Origin: Cellulomonas sp. 73-145
Lineage (GTDB): Bacteria > Actinomycetota > Actinomycetes > Actinomycetales > Cellulomonadaceae
DNA: 64,000 nucleotides
NCBI GenBank assembly: GCA_001898185.1
Contig: MKTI01000013.1
Span: 492,062-556,061, forward strand
Reading direction: 5' to 3'
Positions 16,685 through 24,771 of this stretch are shown in pieces. Under the pieces are notes generated by a model. The model was given only the letters and a program-made list of their open reading frames with translations. It searched no databases and was not told the DNA's origin. The position numbers were made by a program, and so were the translations under genes. Every line of letters begins with the position of its first letter. Within the stretch, counting starts at the first letter, position 1.

Positions 16685-17677
16685 TCACCAGCGGGAGTGC
16701 ACGTGCTCCCGGATGCGCTCGTCGTACACGTCCCGCAACGCGTCGAGCGTCTCGGCACTGAGCGGCGGCACCTCGGCCGCCCGGGCGTTCGCCTTGGCCT
16801 GCGCCGGGGTCCGCGCACCGGGGATGACGACGGAGACGCCCGGCTGGTCGATCACCCAGCGCAGCGCCAGCTGGGCGGTCGTCGCGCTCGGCGGCGTCAG
16901 CGCCGCGACCTCGCGGGCCGCCGCCACCCCGACCTCGTAGGGCACGCCGGAGAACGTCTCGCCGACGTCGAACGCCTCGCCGTGCCGGTTGTAGCTGCGG
17001 TGGTCCGTGGGCGCGAACTGCGTCTGCTCGTCGTACCGGCCGGACAGCAGGCCGGACGCCAGCGGCACGCGGGCGATGATGCCGACCCCGGCCTCGGCGG
17101 CCGCCGGCAGCACCTGCTCGAGCGGCTTGCGCCGGAACACGTTGAGGATGATCTGCACCGAGGCGACGTTGGGCCGGGCGATCGCCGCGAGCGCCTCCTC
17201 GACCGTCTCCACCGAGACGCCGTACGCGGCGATCCGCTTCTCCTCGACCAGCACGTCCAGGTCGTCGTACGTCTGCTCGCGCAGCAGCACCTCGGTGGGC
17301 GGGCAGTGCAGCTGCACCAGGTCGAGGGTGTCCGTGCGCAGGTTCTCGCGGGAACGGTCGGTCCAGCGGCGGTACGCGTCGAGCGTGTAGGCACCGGCGA
17401 CGTGCGGGTTCGCGCGCCGGCCCATCTTGGTGGCCACCGTCAGCCCGGAGGAGGCGCCGCCGCGGCTCGCGACGAACCGCCCCACCAGCCGCTCGGAGCG
17501 CCCGTCGCCGTACACGTCGGCGGTGTCCAGCATCGTCACGCCGGAGTCCACCGCGGCGGCGAGCACGCCGAGCGCGACGTCCTCGCCGACCTCGCCCCAG
17601 TCACCGCCGAGCTGCCAGCAGCCCAGCCCCACCACGGACACGTCACGGCCGGTGCGGCCCAGGACCCGGTGCTCCAT
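16685..17677 (-). CDS. Aldo/keto reductase
   Basis: The 330-residue NADPH-dependent oxidoreductase adopts the TIM-barrel aldo/keto reductase fold. The catalytic tetrad region is visible: VTMLDTADVYGDGRSE (Asp and Tyr) near residue 48, ATKMGRR (Lys) near 82, and LDLVQLHCPP (His) near 120. The cofactor-binding end is SVVIPGARTPAQAKANARA near 285. Length and motifs match the YajO/aryl-alcohol dehydrogenase-like group. ATG at 17677. It diverges from the SRPBCC gene by 33 bases. Physiological substrate is unknown; general carbonyl detoxification is a reasonable guess only. Confidence 0.9.
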   Translation of the reverse strand: MEHRVLGRTGRDVSVVGLGCWQLGGDWGEVGEDVALGVLAAAVDSGVTMLDTADVYGDGRSERLVGRFVASRGGASSGLTVATKMGRRANPHVAGAYTLDAYRRWTDRSRENLRTDTLDLVQLHCPPTEVLLREQTYDDLDVLVEEKRIAAYGVSVETVEEALAAIARPNVASVQIILNVFRRKPLEQVLPAAAEAGVGIIARVPLASGLLSGRYDEQTQFAPTDHRSYNRHGEAFDVGETFSGVPYEVGVAAAREVAALTPPSATTAQLALRWVIDQPGVSVVIPGARTPAQAKANARAAEVPPLSAETLDALRDVYDERIREHVHSRW

Positions 17678-17710
17678 GCGGGCGACCCTACCCCGGGCGA
17701 AGATCGGTGC

Positions 17711-18184
17711 ATGGAGCGCGAAGCGGTGGTGACCAGGCGCATGCCGGGCTCGGCCCAGCAGGTGTGGGACGCGGTGACGGATGCGCGCAACCACGCCCGG
17801 TGGATCCCGATGACCCGGGTGCGCACCGACGGGCCGCCGCGGGTCGGCGGGCGCATCGAGGCGGTGTCCGGGCCGGGTGCGCGGCACGGCGGCCCCGGGG
17901 TGGTCGACCGGATGCGGATCGACAGGTACGACCCGCCGGAGGCCGGCCGGCCCGGCATCGCCGTCTACCGCAAGGTCGGCCCGGTGATGCACGGCAGCGC
18001 GACCATCGTCGTCGTCCCCGACGGTCCGCACGGCGCCGTGGTGCGCTGGTCGGAGCGCGTGCACCTGGTGGGACCCCTGCCGCACGCCTGGACGGCGGCG
18101 CTGCTGGCGCCCGTGTTCGACGCCATGCTCCGCCTCGCGCTCGCCCGCGCCTCTCGCACAACGGATCGACGCACCTCGGCGTGA
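17711..18184 (+). CDS. SRPBCC (polyketide cyclase-like) protein
   Basis: The 157-residue START/SRPBCC-like protein shows MEREAVVTRRMPGSAQQVWDAVTDARNHARWIP, the usual first strand, helix and DxxxxxxW turn of that fold. A beta-rich middle and a long C-terminal helix (AWTAALLAPVFDAMLRLAL) follow. Such proteins bind hydrophobic ligands, and most actinobacterial members are uncharacterised. ATG 17711 lies 33 bases from the divergent aldo/keto reductase start, so they may share a promoter region. No enzymatic residue can be assigned. Confidence 0.8.
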   Translation: MEREAVVTRRMPGSAQQVWDAVTDARNHARWIPMTRVRTDGPPRVGGRIEAVSGPGARHGGPGVVDRMRIDRYDPPEAGRPGIAVYRKVGPVMHGSATIVVVPDGPHGAVVRWSERVHLVGPLPHAWTAALLAPVFDAMLRLALARASRTTDRRTSA

Positions 18185-18214
18185 TCACGCAACAGATCGG
18201 CTGCCGACGGCAAC

Positions 18215-18233
18215 CGAATGGCACCGGCATTCG
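18215..18233. promoter_or_regulatory. Candidate operator palindrome upstream of the dimethylargininase gene
   Basis: CGAATG and CATTCG form a six-base inverted repeat around a seven-base centre, 104 bases before the ATG of the ddaH-like gene. An Lrp/AsnC-type regulator is encoded 3.5 kb downstream, and related GAAT...ATTC spacing appears before that regulator (21813-21825). The link to that regulator is speculative. Confidence 0.35.
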
Positions 18234-18336
18234 TGCAGACCGCCTCGTACCCTCGAGTGGACCCGCGACGAGGCGGCCCGCCTGACCGCAGCGCGGGACC
18301 GGCACCCCGGCCCGCACCGACCCGCCGAGGAGACCC

Positions 18337-19164
18337 ATGACGACGCACGCGCCCGGAGCCACCGCCCGCCGCTACCTGATGTGCGAGCCCACGTTCTACA
18401 CGGTCTCCTACGAGATCAACCCGTGGATGCACAAGGACCAGCCGACGGAGACGGCGCTCGCGGTGCAGCAGTGGCGGCGTCTGCGGGACACGTACCTCGA
18501 CCTGGGCCACACCGTCGAGCGGATCGACCCGATCCCCGGCCTGCCGGACATGGTCTACGCCGCCAACGGCGCGACCGTCGTCGACGGCATCGTCTACTCC
18601 GCACGGTTCCGCTACCCCGAGCGCCAGCCGGAGGGCCCGGCGTACCAGAAGTGGTTCGCCGACCGCGGGTTCGTCACGCACACCGCCGCCCGGATCAACG
18701 AGGGCGAGGGCGACATGCTGGTCGTCGGCCGGCTGGTCCTGGCCGGCACCGGGTTCCGCACCGAGCGGTCGGCGCACGCCGAGGCGCAGGAGCTGTTCGG
18801 CCACCCGGTGATCTCGCTGGAGCTGGTGGACCCGCACTACTACCACCTCGACACCGCGCTGGCCGTGATCTCCTCCGACCCGGCGGACCCGCAGGTCGCC
18901 TACTACCCGGCCGCCTTCTCGGCCGGTTCGCGGGCGGTGCTCGAGCAGCTGTTCCCGGACGCCCTGCTGGCCACCGAGCGGGACGCGCAGGCCCTGGGCC
19001 TGAACATCGTGTCCGACGGGCAGCACGTGGTGCACGCGCCCGGTGCCGTCGACCTGGCCGCGAAGCTGCGCGAGCGCGGGTACGACACGATCGCGGTCGA
19101 CACCTCCGAGCTCCTCAAGGGCGGCGGCGGTGCCAAGTGCTGCACGCTGGAGATCCGCTCCTGA
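18337..19164 (+). CDS. Dimethylarginine dimethylaminohydrolase-type amidinohydrolase
   Basis: The 275-residue protein is of the amidinotransferase/DDAH family. It hydrolyses guanidino groups of arginine derivatives, with Ng,Ng-dimethyl-L-arginine giving citrulline and dimethylamine. Family features are PDMVYAANGATV near residue 68, INEGEGDMLV near 120, the catalytic His in HYYHLDTALAVI near 170, and the catalytic Cys in GGGAKCCTLE near 267. ATG 18337 follows GAGGAG. An ornithine aminotransferase gene starts 28 bases after it, so the pair most likely forms an operon for arginine/ornithine-type amino acid breakdown. The DDAH relatives that act on free arginine cannot be excluded. Confidence 0.88.
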   Translation: MTTHAPGATARRYLMCEPTFYTVSYEINPWMHKDQPTETALAVQQWRRLRDTYLDLGHTVERIDPIPGLPDMVYAANGATVVDGIVYSARFRYPERQPEGPAYQKWFADRGFVTHTAARINEGEGDMLVVGRLVLAGTGFRTERSAHAEAQELFGHPVISLELVDPHYYHLDTALAVISSDPADPQVAYYPAAFSAGSRAVLEQLFPDALLATERDAQALGLNIVSDGQHVVHAPGAVDLAAKLRERGYDTIAVDTSELLKGGGGAKCCTLEIRS

Positions 19165-19192
19165 CCGACGGACGCCTGACCGAGGAGCCCGC

Positions 19193-20422
19193 ATGGACAC
19201 CGTCGTGACCGGCCGGTCCGCCGCGAGCTCGCTGGCGCCGAACTACCACCCGCTGCCCGTCACCCTGGCGACCGGCGAGGGGTCCTGGGTGACCGACGTC
19301 GACGGGCACCGGTACCTGGACCTGCTCGCGGCCTACTCGGCGCTGAACTTCGGTCACCGGCACCCGGCGCTGGTCGCCGCGGCGCACCACCAGCTCGACC
19401 GGCTCACCCTCACGTCGCGGGCGTTCAGCCACGAGCTGCTCGAGCCTTTCGCGCACGCTGTGGCCGGGCTGGTCGGACCGCTGCTGACCGAGCCCGACCC
19501 GCTGGTGCTGCCGATGAACACCGGGGCCGAGGCGGTGGAGACGGCCATCAAGGCGGCCCGCAAGTGGGGGTACGAGGCGCGCGGGGTGCCCGACGGGCTG
19601 GCGACGATCGTCGTCGCGGAGGGCAACTTCCACGGGCGGACGACCACGATCGTGTCGTTCTCCGACGACCCCGACGCCCGCCGCGGCTTCGGGCCCTACA
19701 CGCCGGGGTTCCGGCTGGTGCCGTACGGCGACGCGTCCGCGCTGGTCGACGCGATCGACGACACCACGGTCGCCGTGCTGCTCGAGCCCGTCCAGGGCGA
19801 GCAGGGCGTCGTGGTCCCGCCCGACGACTACCTGCCCGCGGTGCGGGCGGCGTGCACGGCCCGCGGCGTGCTGCTGGTCGCCGACGAGGTGCAGTCGGGA
19901 CTGGGCCGCACCGGCAGCACCCTGGCGTGCGAGCGCTGGGGCGTCCGGCCGGACCTGGTCACGCTCGGCAAGGCGCTCGGCGGGGGGATCGTGCCGGTGT
20001 CCGCCGTGGTCGGCCGGTCCGACGTGCTCGGGGTGCTGACGGCCGGCACGCACGGGTCGACGTTCGGCGGCAACCCGATGGCGTGCGCCGTGGGGCTCGC
20101 CGTGGTGGGCCTGCTGTCCACCGGCGACCTGCAGCGGCGGGCGCTCGACCTCGGTGCGGTGCTGCGCGAGCGCCTCGACGCACTCGTGGCCGACGGTCTG
20201 CTGGCGCGGGTGCGGACCATCGGGCTGTGGGCAGGTCTGGACGTGGACGCCTCCCGCGCCGGCGGTCCGGCGACCGGCCGCGAGCTCGCCGAGCGGCTGC
20301 TGGCGCGTGGCGTGCTGGCGAAGGACACCCACGGTGCGACGATCCGTCTCGCACCGCCACTGACCATCACCGACCAGGACCTGCACCTGGCGCTGGATCG
20401 GCTCGCGGACGCGCTCCGCTGA
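19193..20422 (+). CDS. rocD: Ornithine aminotransferase
   Basis: The 409-residue PLP-dependent class III aminotransferase converts ornithine to glutamate semialdehyde. The sequence shows YLDLLAAYSALNFGHRHP near residue 45, NTGAEAVETAIKAARKW near 110, FHGRTT near 147, LVADEVQSGLGRTG near 225, and the PLP lysine in LGKALGGG near 260. The arrangement matches OAT/RocD rather than acetylornithine or GABA aminotransferases. It is second in the operon with the DDAH-like gene and is followed at once by a strong terminator. The substrate is inferred from similarity and from its arginine-related neighbour. Confidence 0.9.
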   Translation: MDTVVTGRSAASSLAPNYHPLPVTLATGEGSWVTDVDGHRYLDLLAAYSALNFGHRHPALVAAAHHQLDRLTLTSRAFSHELLEPFAHAVAGLVGPLLTEPDPLVLPMNTGAEAVETAIKAARKWGYEARGVPDGLATIVVAEGNFHGRTTTIVSFSDDPDARRGFGPYTPGFRLVPYGDASALVDAIDDTTVAVLLEPVQGEQGVVVPPDDYLPAVRAACTARGVLLVADEVQSGLGRTGSTLACERWGVRPDLVTLGKALGGGIVPVSAVVGRSDVLGVLTAGTHGSTFGGNPMACAVGLAVVGLLSTGDLQRRALDLGAVLRERLDALVADGLLARVRTIGLWAGLDVDASRAGGPATGRELAERLLARGVLAKDTHGATIRLAPPLTITDQDLHLALDRLADALR

Positions 20423-20425
20423 GCC

Positions 20426-20464
20426 CGTGGTGGGCGGCCGCAGGGCTCGCGGCCGCCCACCACG
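20426..20464. terminator. Strong terminator after the ornithine aminotransferase gene
   Basis: A perfect 16-base stem (20426-20441 with 20449-20464) has a seven-base loop, AGGGCTC. It starts four bases after the rocD stop codon and faces a converging gene ending at 20542. There is no T-tract, typical of GC-rich actinobacteria. Confidence 0.85.
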
Positions 20465-20541
20465 TCATCACGGGCGCGCCGCGGCTGCGGCTCGACCGCG
20501 CGTCCGGCGGGCGTCGCGTCCGCGTCGGACGCGCTCCGGCG

Positions 20542-21672
20542 TCAGTTGAACTTCACCGCGCCGTACAGCCAGCCACCGTCGAGCGCCCCGCCGACCGCCA
20601 TGCTCGAGACGTCGGTGCGCAGCATCTGCGCGTTGTGCGACGGCGAGCGGGACCAGGCGCCGACCAGGGCGGACGCGCTGCCGTTGCTGATGCAGCCGAC
20701 GATGTTGTCGAACCCCGAGTGCCAGATGCCGCCGGCGTCCGCCATGTCGAGCGCGTGCCCGACGAGCGTCCCGGACCGTGACACCGACAGCGCCGGGAGC
20801 CCGTTGCTGGCGCGGTAGTCGTTGATCGCCGCACCGATCGCCCCGACGGACGACTCCGCACCGGGGGTGCCCACCGGGGCACCGGGGCAGACCAGGCCGC
20901 CTGCGGGGATGGCCATCGGACCGGCCGACGGCGCCTGCGGAGCGCTCACCGCGGGGGCCGAGCTGCGGACCGTCCGCGTGCTGCGCGTCGACTGCTGGGC
21001 CGCCTGCTGCGCCGCGGCCTGTGCCGCCGCCTGCGCCGCCGCCTGCGCCGCAGCCTGCTCGGCGGCCACCCGTGCGGCGTCCGCGGCCTGCCAGGCCTGC
21101 TCGGCGTCCGCGACGGCCTGGTCCTGACCGGCCAGCCCGCTGGCCCCGGCGCGGAGCGCGGCGATGCTCACCGTCTGGCCGCCCAGGATCGCGGAGACGG
21201 AGACGATGCCGCTCTGCAGCGGCGCGCGCAGGTCGTCACCGACGTGCGGTGCGGCCGCCAGCGTGCCGTTGGCGTGCGTCAGGGCCGTGGTGGTCGCCGC
21301 GACGGCTGCCGCCCGTGCTGCGGCCAGCTCTGCCGATCCCGCGGTGGAGACGTCGTCGCGGGCGGCCGTGTCCCCCGCGAGGGCCGTCAGCGCCTGCGCC
21401 GTCCGCGCCTGTGCCGCGTGCTGCTGCTCGGCCGCATCGGCCCGCTGCTGCTGCACCACCGTGCCCGCCACCACCAGGACGGCGACGGCACCGAACCCGA
21501 CCAGCATCGTCGCGGTCCGCCGGCGGGGCGCCCCGACGGGGCCCTCCGGACCGCTGCGCTGGGTGGGGACCCGGTCGAGCGTGCCGGGAGCGGCGTACCG
21601 CTGGGGGACGTCCGTGGTGCGCACCGTCGTCCCGGCCGCCCCCTCGGAACGCTGCGTGTCCACCGCGTCCAC
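20542..21672 (-). CDS. Membrane-anchored CAP/SCP-domain protein
   Basis: The 376-residue protein has a cytoplasmic N terminus (about 50 residues), one transmembrane helix (MLVGFGAVAVLVVAGTVVQ, about 56-74), and a long Ala/Gln-rich helical spacer with imperfect QAAAQAAAQ repeats near 205-225. A Cys-containing CAP (SCP/PR1) domain covers 265-376 (AINDYRASNGLPALSVS, HSGFDNIVG, WSRSPSHNAQML, YGAVKF). CAP domains are extracellular; bacterial members are largely of unknown function. GTG 21672 is chosen because GGGAGGT sits five bases upstream. It is transcribed alone from an AT-rich divergent region shared with the Lrp regulator. Confidence 0.85.
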   Translation of the reverse strand: MDAVDTQRSEGAAGTTVRTTDVPQRYAAPGTLDRVPTQRSGPEGPVGAPRRRTATMLVGFGAVAVLVVAGTVVQQQRADAAEQQHAAQARTAQALTALAGDTAARDDVSTAGSAELAAARAAAVAATTTALTHANGTLAAAPHVGDDLRAPLQSGIVSVSAILGGQTVSIAALRAGASGLAGQDQAVADAEQAWQAADAARVAAEQAAAQAAAQAAAQAAAQQAAQQSTRSTRTVRSSAPAVSAPQAPSAGPMAIPAGGLVCPGAPVGTPGAESSVGAIGAAINDYRASNGLPALSVSRSGTLVGHALDMADAGGIWHSGFDNIVGCISNGSASALVGAWSRSPSHNAQMLRTDVSSMAVGGALDGGWLYGAVKFN

Positions 21673-21897
21673 CGTGCACCTCCCGCTCGCGAGTCAAAGG
21701 CCACCAATAACGGCCTCATCGCCGATTGTGCTGGTTATCGGCGCATTCGCTACAGGACCAAAGGAATTCCATCGGTGTAGTTCGTGTGATTTCGACCGCT
21801 TTTTCTAGTATCGAATCGGACATTCTTCACATGTAGGGAGGAATGGTGTCGGCCCGAACGGATCTGCCTCCGCGCGCCCGGCGGGCATCATGGGGCC
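21673..21897. promoter_or_regulatory. AT-rich divergent promoter region
   Basis: These 225 bases between the CAP-protein gene (minus) and the Lrp gene (plus) are visibly AT-richer than the rest. A seven-base inverted repeat CGCCGAT/ATCGGCG (21720-21726, 21737-21743) sits near the minus-strand start. A GAAT-CGGAC-ATTC dyad (21813-21825) lies near the plus-strand start. For the minus strand, TTGGTC and GATAAC about 17 bases apart are a possible promoter. Nothing is certain at base level. Confidence 0.45.
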
Positions 21898-22377
21898 GTG
21901 CACGACGACCGCCCGCACCCCATGGACGCCCTCGACGCCGCGATCGTGCGGGAGCTGGCGCTCGACGCCCGCGCCACCTACGCACAGGTCGGCCACGCCG
22001 TCGCGCTGTCCGCACCCGCCGTCAAGCGCAGGGTGGACCGGCTCCGGGACGAGGGCGTGATCCGGGGCTACACCGTCCGGCTCGACCCCGCGGCGCTCGG
22101 CTGGCAGACGGAGGCCTTCGTCGAGCTGTTCTGCCACGGCAGCACCAGCCCGGCGACCATGCAGGCCGCGATCGAGCAGTACCCGGAGGTGATGGCGGCC
22201 AGCACCGTCACCGGTGACGTCGACGTGGTGCTCCAGGTGCGCGCGCGGGACATGCGGCACCTCGAACGCGTCGTCGAGCGGCTCGCCGCCGAGCCGTTCG
22301 TGGCGCGCACCCGCTCGACGATCGTCCTCTCAGCTCTCGTGCGTCGGCCGGAGGTACCGCCGGCCCCGACCGAGTGA
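21898..22377 (+). CDS. Lrp/AsnC family transcriptional regulator
   Basis: The 159-residue feast/famine regulator starts with MDALDAAIVRELALDARATYAQVGHAVALSAPAVKRRVDRL, the classic AsnC helix-turn-helix opening. The C-terminal RAM (ligand-binding) domain follows (GYTVRLDPAALGWQTEAFVEL, MAASTVTGDVDVVLQVRARD). GTG 21898 is the first in-frame start with spacing to GGGG; ATG 21922 is an alternative. Members respond to amino acids and often control neighbouring catabolic genes. The ddaH-rocD operon 1.5 kb upstream is the obvious candidate target, by proximity only. Confidence 0.9.
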   Translation: MHDDRPHPMDALDAAIVRELALDARATYAQVGHAVALSAPAVKRRVDRLRDEGVIRGYTVRLDPAALGWQTEAFVELFCHGSTSPATMQAAIEQYPEVMAASTVTGDVDVVLQVRARDMRHLERVVERLAAEPFVARTRSTIVLSALVRRPEVPPAPTE

Positions 22378-22440
22378 CGCAGGCTCCGGCCTACTGACGA
22401 AAGGGCCGACCGACGAGAGGTCAGCCCGAGGGACGCGGGC

Positions 22441-23379
22441 TCAGGCCGCGGCCTGCTCGGCGTCCACTCCCTTGGTCACCACCAGCACGGGGCACTGCGC
22501 GTGGTGCAGCACCGCCTGGCTGGTGGAGCCGAGCAGCAGCCCGGTGAAGCCACCCCGGCCCCGCGAGCCGACCACCAGCAGGTCCGCCTCGCCCGACATC
22601 CCGGTCAGCACGGCGGCACCCGTGCCGTCCAGCACGCGACGCTCGATCGTCAGCCCCTGTGCCTCGTCCGCCACCCGCTCGAGCACCAGCGCCAACGACT
22701 CCTCGATGTCCGCCAGCACCGCACGGTGGTCGACCGGCTCTGGCAGCCAGGCCAGCACCCCGGTGACCGTGTTCACCGGCACGGCGGACACCACCACCAC
22801 GGTCGCCTGCCACCGTCGGGCCTCCCGCAGGGCGCAGCGCAGCGCCAGCTCGGACTGCGGGGAGCCGTCGACACCGACCATCACGCGGCGCACCGGCGTC
22901 ACCGGAGGGACCGGGGCGTCCGTCGGCTCCTGCGCGCCCCGGGCGGCCCGGAGCGGCACCACCACGGTGGGGCACTTGGCGTGCGCAGGCAGCGCCGAGG
23001 AGACGGTGCCGAGCAGCCGCTCGGCGAACCCGCCACCGCCTCGGGTGCCGACCACCACCAGGCCGACCTCACGGGACTCGTCCACGAGCACCGCGGTGGC
23101 GTCGCCCACCGCCACGTGGCTGGTGACGGGCAGGCCGGAACCGGCGACCCGGGCGAGCGCCTCGGTCAGCACCGCCTCCGCGCCGGCGCGGATCGCCGAG
23201 TCGTCCAGAGCGGCGTACCCGCCGTCCAACGAGGCCGCCGCGAACGACGGGAGCGCGTAGCTGCACACCAGCCGCAGCCCCCACTGCCGCACCCGTGCCT
23301 CCTGCGTCGCCCAGTCCAGGGCGTGCAACGCAGCGTCCGATCCGTCCAGGCCCACCAGGATCACGTTCTCGTGCGACAT
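22441..23379 (-). CDS. Tandem universal stress protein (UspA family)
   Basis: The 312-residue cytoplasmic protein has two Usp domains, about 1-145 and 155-312. Each starts with a VGVDGS-like strand (ILVGLDGSDAALHALDWA; VMVGVDGSPQSELALRCAL). Each ends with the ATP-binding G2xG9G(S/T) pattern (VVGTRGGGGFAERLLGTVS; VVGSRGRGGFTGLLLGSTS). The glycine-rich motifs indicate nucleotide binding, so these are UspFG/Rv2623-like proteins tied to dormancy and stress. ATG 23379 is preceded by AGGAGGT. A longer start in the same frame is unsupported. It diverges from the Nudix gene across 163 bases. Confidence 0.93.
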   Translation of the reverse strand: MSHENVILVGLDGSDAALHALDWATQEARVRQWGLRLVCSYALPSFAAASLDGGYAALDDSAIRAGAEAVLTEALARVAGSGLPVTSHVAVGDATAVLVDESREVGLVVVGTRGGGGFAERLLGTVSSALPAHAKCPTVVVPLRAARGAQEPTDAPVPPVTPVRRVMVGVDGSPQSELALRCALREARRWQATVVVVSAVPVNTVTGVLAWLPEPVDHRAVLADIEESLALVLERVADEAQGLTIERRVLDGTGAAVLTGMSGEADLLVVGSRGRGGFTGLLLGSTSQAVLHHAQCPVLVVTKGVDAEQAAA

Positions 23380-23542
23380 GATCGGTACCTCCTTCAGCCC
23401 ATCGTGGCACGCCCTTGACGCAACGATGGGATGAACCGGCTCAGCCACTGGTTCGCGCCGACGTCAGGTCATCGGCGGCCCATGCCACCTGCCGGGAGCA
23501 CACGACCTCCTGCGTGTCGGTCGGCCCTGCTTCAGTTGGCCC

Positions 23543-23947
23543 GTGCACGAGGTCGTCGTCGGCGCGCTGGTTCGGGACTCGCGGGTGCTGCTGGTCCACC
23601 GGTGCCCGACGAAGGCCGCCTTCCCGAGCACGTGGGACCTGCCCGGCGGAGGGATCGAGGCCGGCGAGACCGAACCGGCCGCCCTTGCGCGGGAGCTGCA
23701 AGAGGAGCTCGGCGTGCAGATCGCGGCCGATGCCCTCCTCCCCCTGTGCCGAGCGCGTGCAGGACGTCCGGGAACCGAGGTGCGCATCAACGCATGGCTG
23801 GTGACCGACTGGGACGGCGTCCCGGTGAACGCGGCCCCCGAGGAGCACGACGACATGGGCTGGTTCGACGTGGAGGAGCTTCCGCCGCTCGCGCACGTCA
23901 CCGTCCGCGCCGCACTGGTGGAGGCGATGCGGTCGCCGTCTGCCTGA
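23543..23947 (+). CDS. Nudix hydrolase
   Basis: The 134-residue protein carries a complete Nudix box (GX5EX7REUXEEXGU), beginning in GGGIEAGETEPAALARE at about residues 36-52 and continuing LQEELGV. Such enzymes hydrolyse nucleoside diphosphate derivatives with magnesium bound by the box glutamates. The fold starts at VVVGALVRDSRVLLVHR. GTG 23543 is the only sensible start. The actual substrate (damaged nucleotides, NDP-sugar or other) is not predictable. It converges with the HNH gene. Confidence 0.9.
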   Translation: MHEVVVGALVRDSRVLLVHRCPTKAAFPSTWDLPGGGIEAGETEPAALARELQEELGVQIAADALLPLCRARAGRPGTEVRINAWLVTDWDGVPVNAAPEEHDDMGWFDVEELPPLAHVTVRAALVEAMRSPSA

Positions 23948-24025
23948 CCACCGACGGGGCCTGACCACCGACGCGGCGCATCGGCGTGAGCGGGGCACCG
24001 GAAGTCCCCAGGAGGGGAACCCTGC

Positions 24026-24595
24026 TCAGGCTGCGAGGTAGCGGCTCCACACCGGCTCGGCCCGGACGGCTGCCGCACCGAAGGCGACCGACCAGCGCGG
24101 CGCCCGAGGCGTGAACCGCAGCTCCCAGCCCAGCTCGTGCAGCAGGTGGTCGGCCTTGCGGTGGTTGCAGCGGACGCAGGCCGCAACCACGTTGCCCCAC
24201 TCGTGCCGACCGCCGCGCGACCGCGGCAGCACGTGGTCCACGGTGTCCGCTCCCCCGCCGCAGTACGCGCAGCGGTGGTCGTCGCGCTGCAGCACCGTGC
24301 GCCGGGTGGGCGGCACGGGTCTGCGGGTCGGCACGTGGACGTACCGCGTCAGCGACAGGACCACCGGCAGGGGGATCGCCGCCCGCTCGGAGTGCAGCAG
24401 CCGGCCCTCCGACTCCAGCACGGTCGCCTTGCCGGTCATCACCAGCACGACCGCCCGGTGCAGGCTCACCACGCACAGCGGCTCCCCGCTGGCGTTCAGC
24501 AGCAGCGCTCGCGGGAGCGAGGCTCCGGTGCCGTGGGCGCCCGCGGGCTGCGGGGCTCCTGCAGGCACCTCGTTGAGGGGTCCGGTCGTCAGCAC
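24026..24595 (-). CDS. HNH endonuclease family protein
   Basis: The 189-residue protein has an N-terminal strand-rich part (ALLLNASGEPLCVVSLHRAV) and a central HNH nuclease motif. Zinc-ligand pairs are CAYCGG near residue 109 and CVRCNHRKAD near 142. The catalytic DHVLPRSRGG lies between them and contains the HNH histidines. This architecture is common in actinobacteria as a stand-alone HNH protein of uncertain role, possibly DNA processing. GTG 24595 follows AGGAG with eight bases spacing. A strong terminator lies between it and the next gene upstream. Confidence 0.88.
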   Translation of the reverse strand: MLTTGPLNEVPAGAPQPAGAHGTGASLPRALLLNASGEPLCVVSLHRAVVLVMTGKATVLESEGRLLHSERAAIPLPVVLSLTRYVHVPTRRPVPPTRRTVLQRDDHRCAYCGGGADTVDHVLPRSRGGRHEWGNVVAACVRCNHRKADHLLHELGWELRFTPRAPRWSVAFGAAAVRAEPVWSRYLAA

Positions 24596-24702
24596 GGCGT
24601 TCTCCTGACCTTCGCGGTCGGACCGGCTGGCTGCCGGCCCGTGACTTCAGGCAACTCGCGTGGTGCGGACCCAGGGTAACCGCCGTGGTCCAGCCGAATG
24701 TG

Positions 24703-24739
24703 CGACGAGGCCCCGACCGTTTCGGTCGGGGCCTCGTCG
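24703..24739. terminator. Terminator after the NlpC/P60 gene
   Basis: A perfect 17-base stem (24703-24719 with 24723-24739) has a three-base TTT loop, one of the strongest hairpins in the window. On the minus strand it follows the NlpC/P60 stop codon (24772) by about 33 bases and protects the HNH gene from read-through. Confidence 0.9.
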
Positions 24740-24771
24740 GGAAGCAGTGCCGGCGTGCCGGCGGGTGTGGG

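Noticed and set aside
21000-21060. Short tandem GCCTGCGCCGCC-like repeat as CRISPR or mobile element
   Set aside because: It lies inside the CAP-protein gene and encodes the Ala/Gln helical spacer; units are in frame and too short for CRISPR.
24596-24771. Possible small gene upstream of HNH
   Set aside because: Only the terminator and low-quality frames are present; no start with SD and no conserved pattern.
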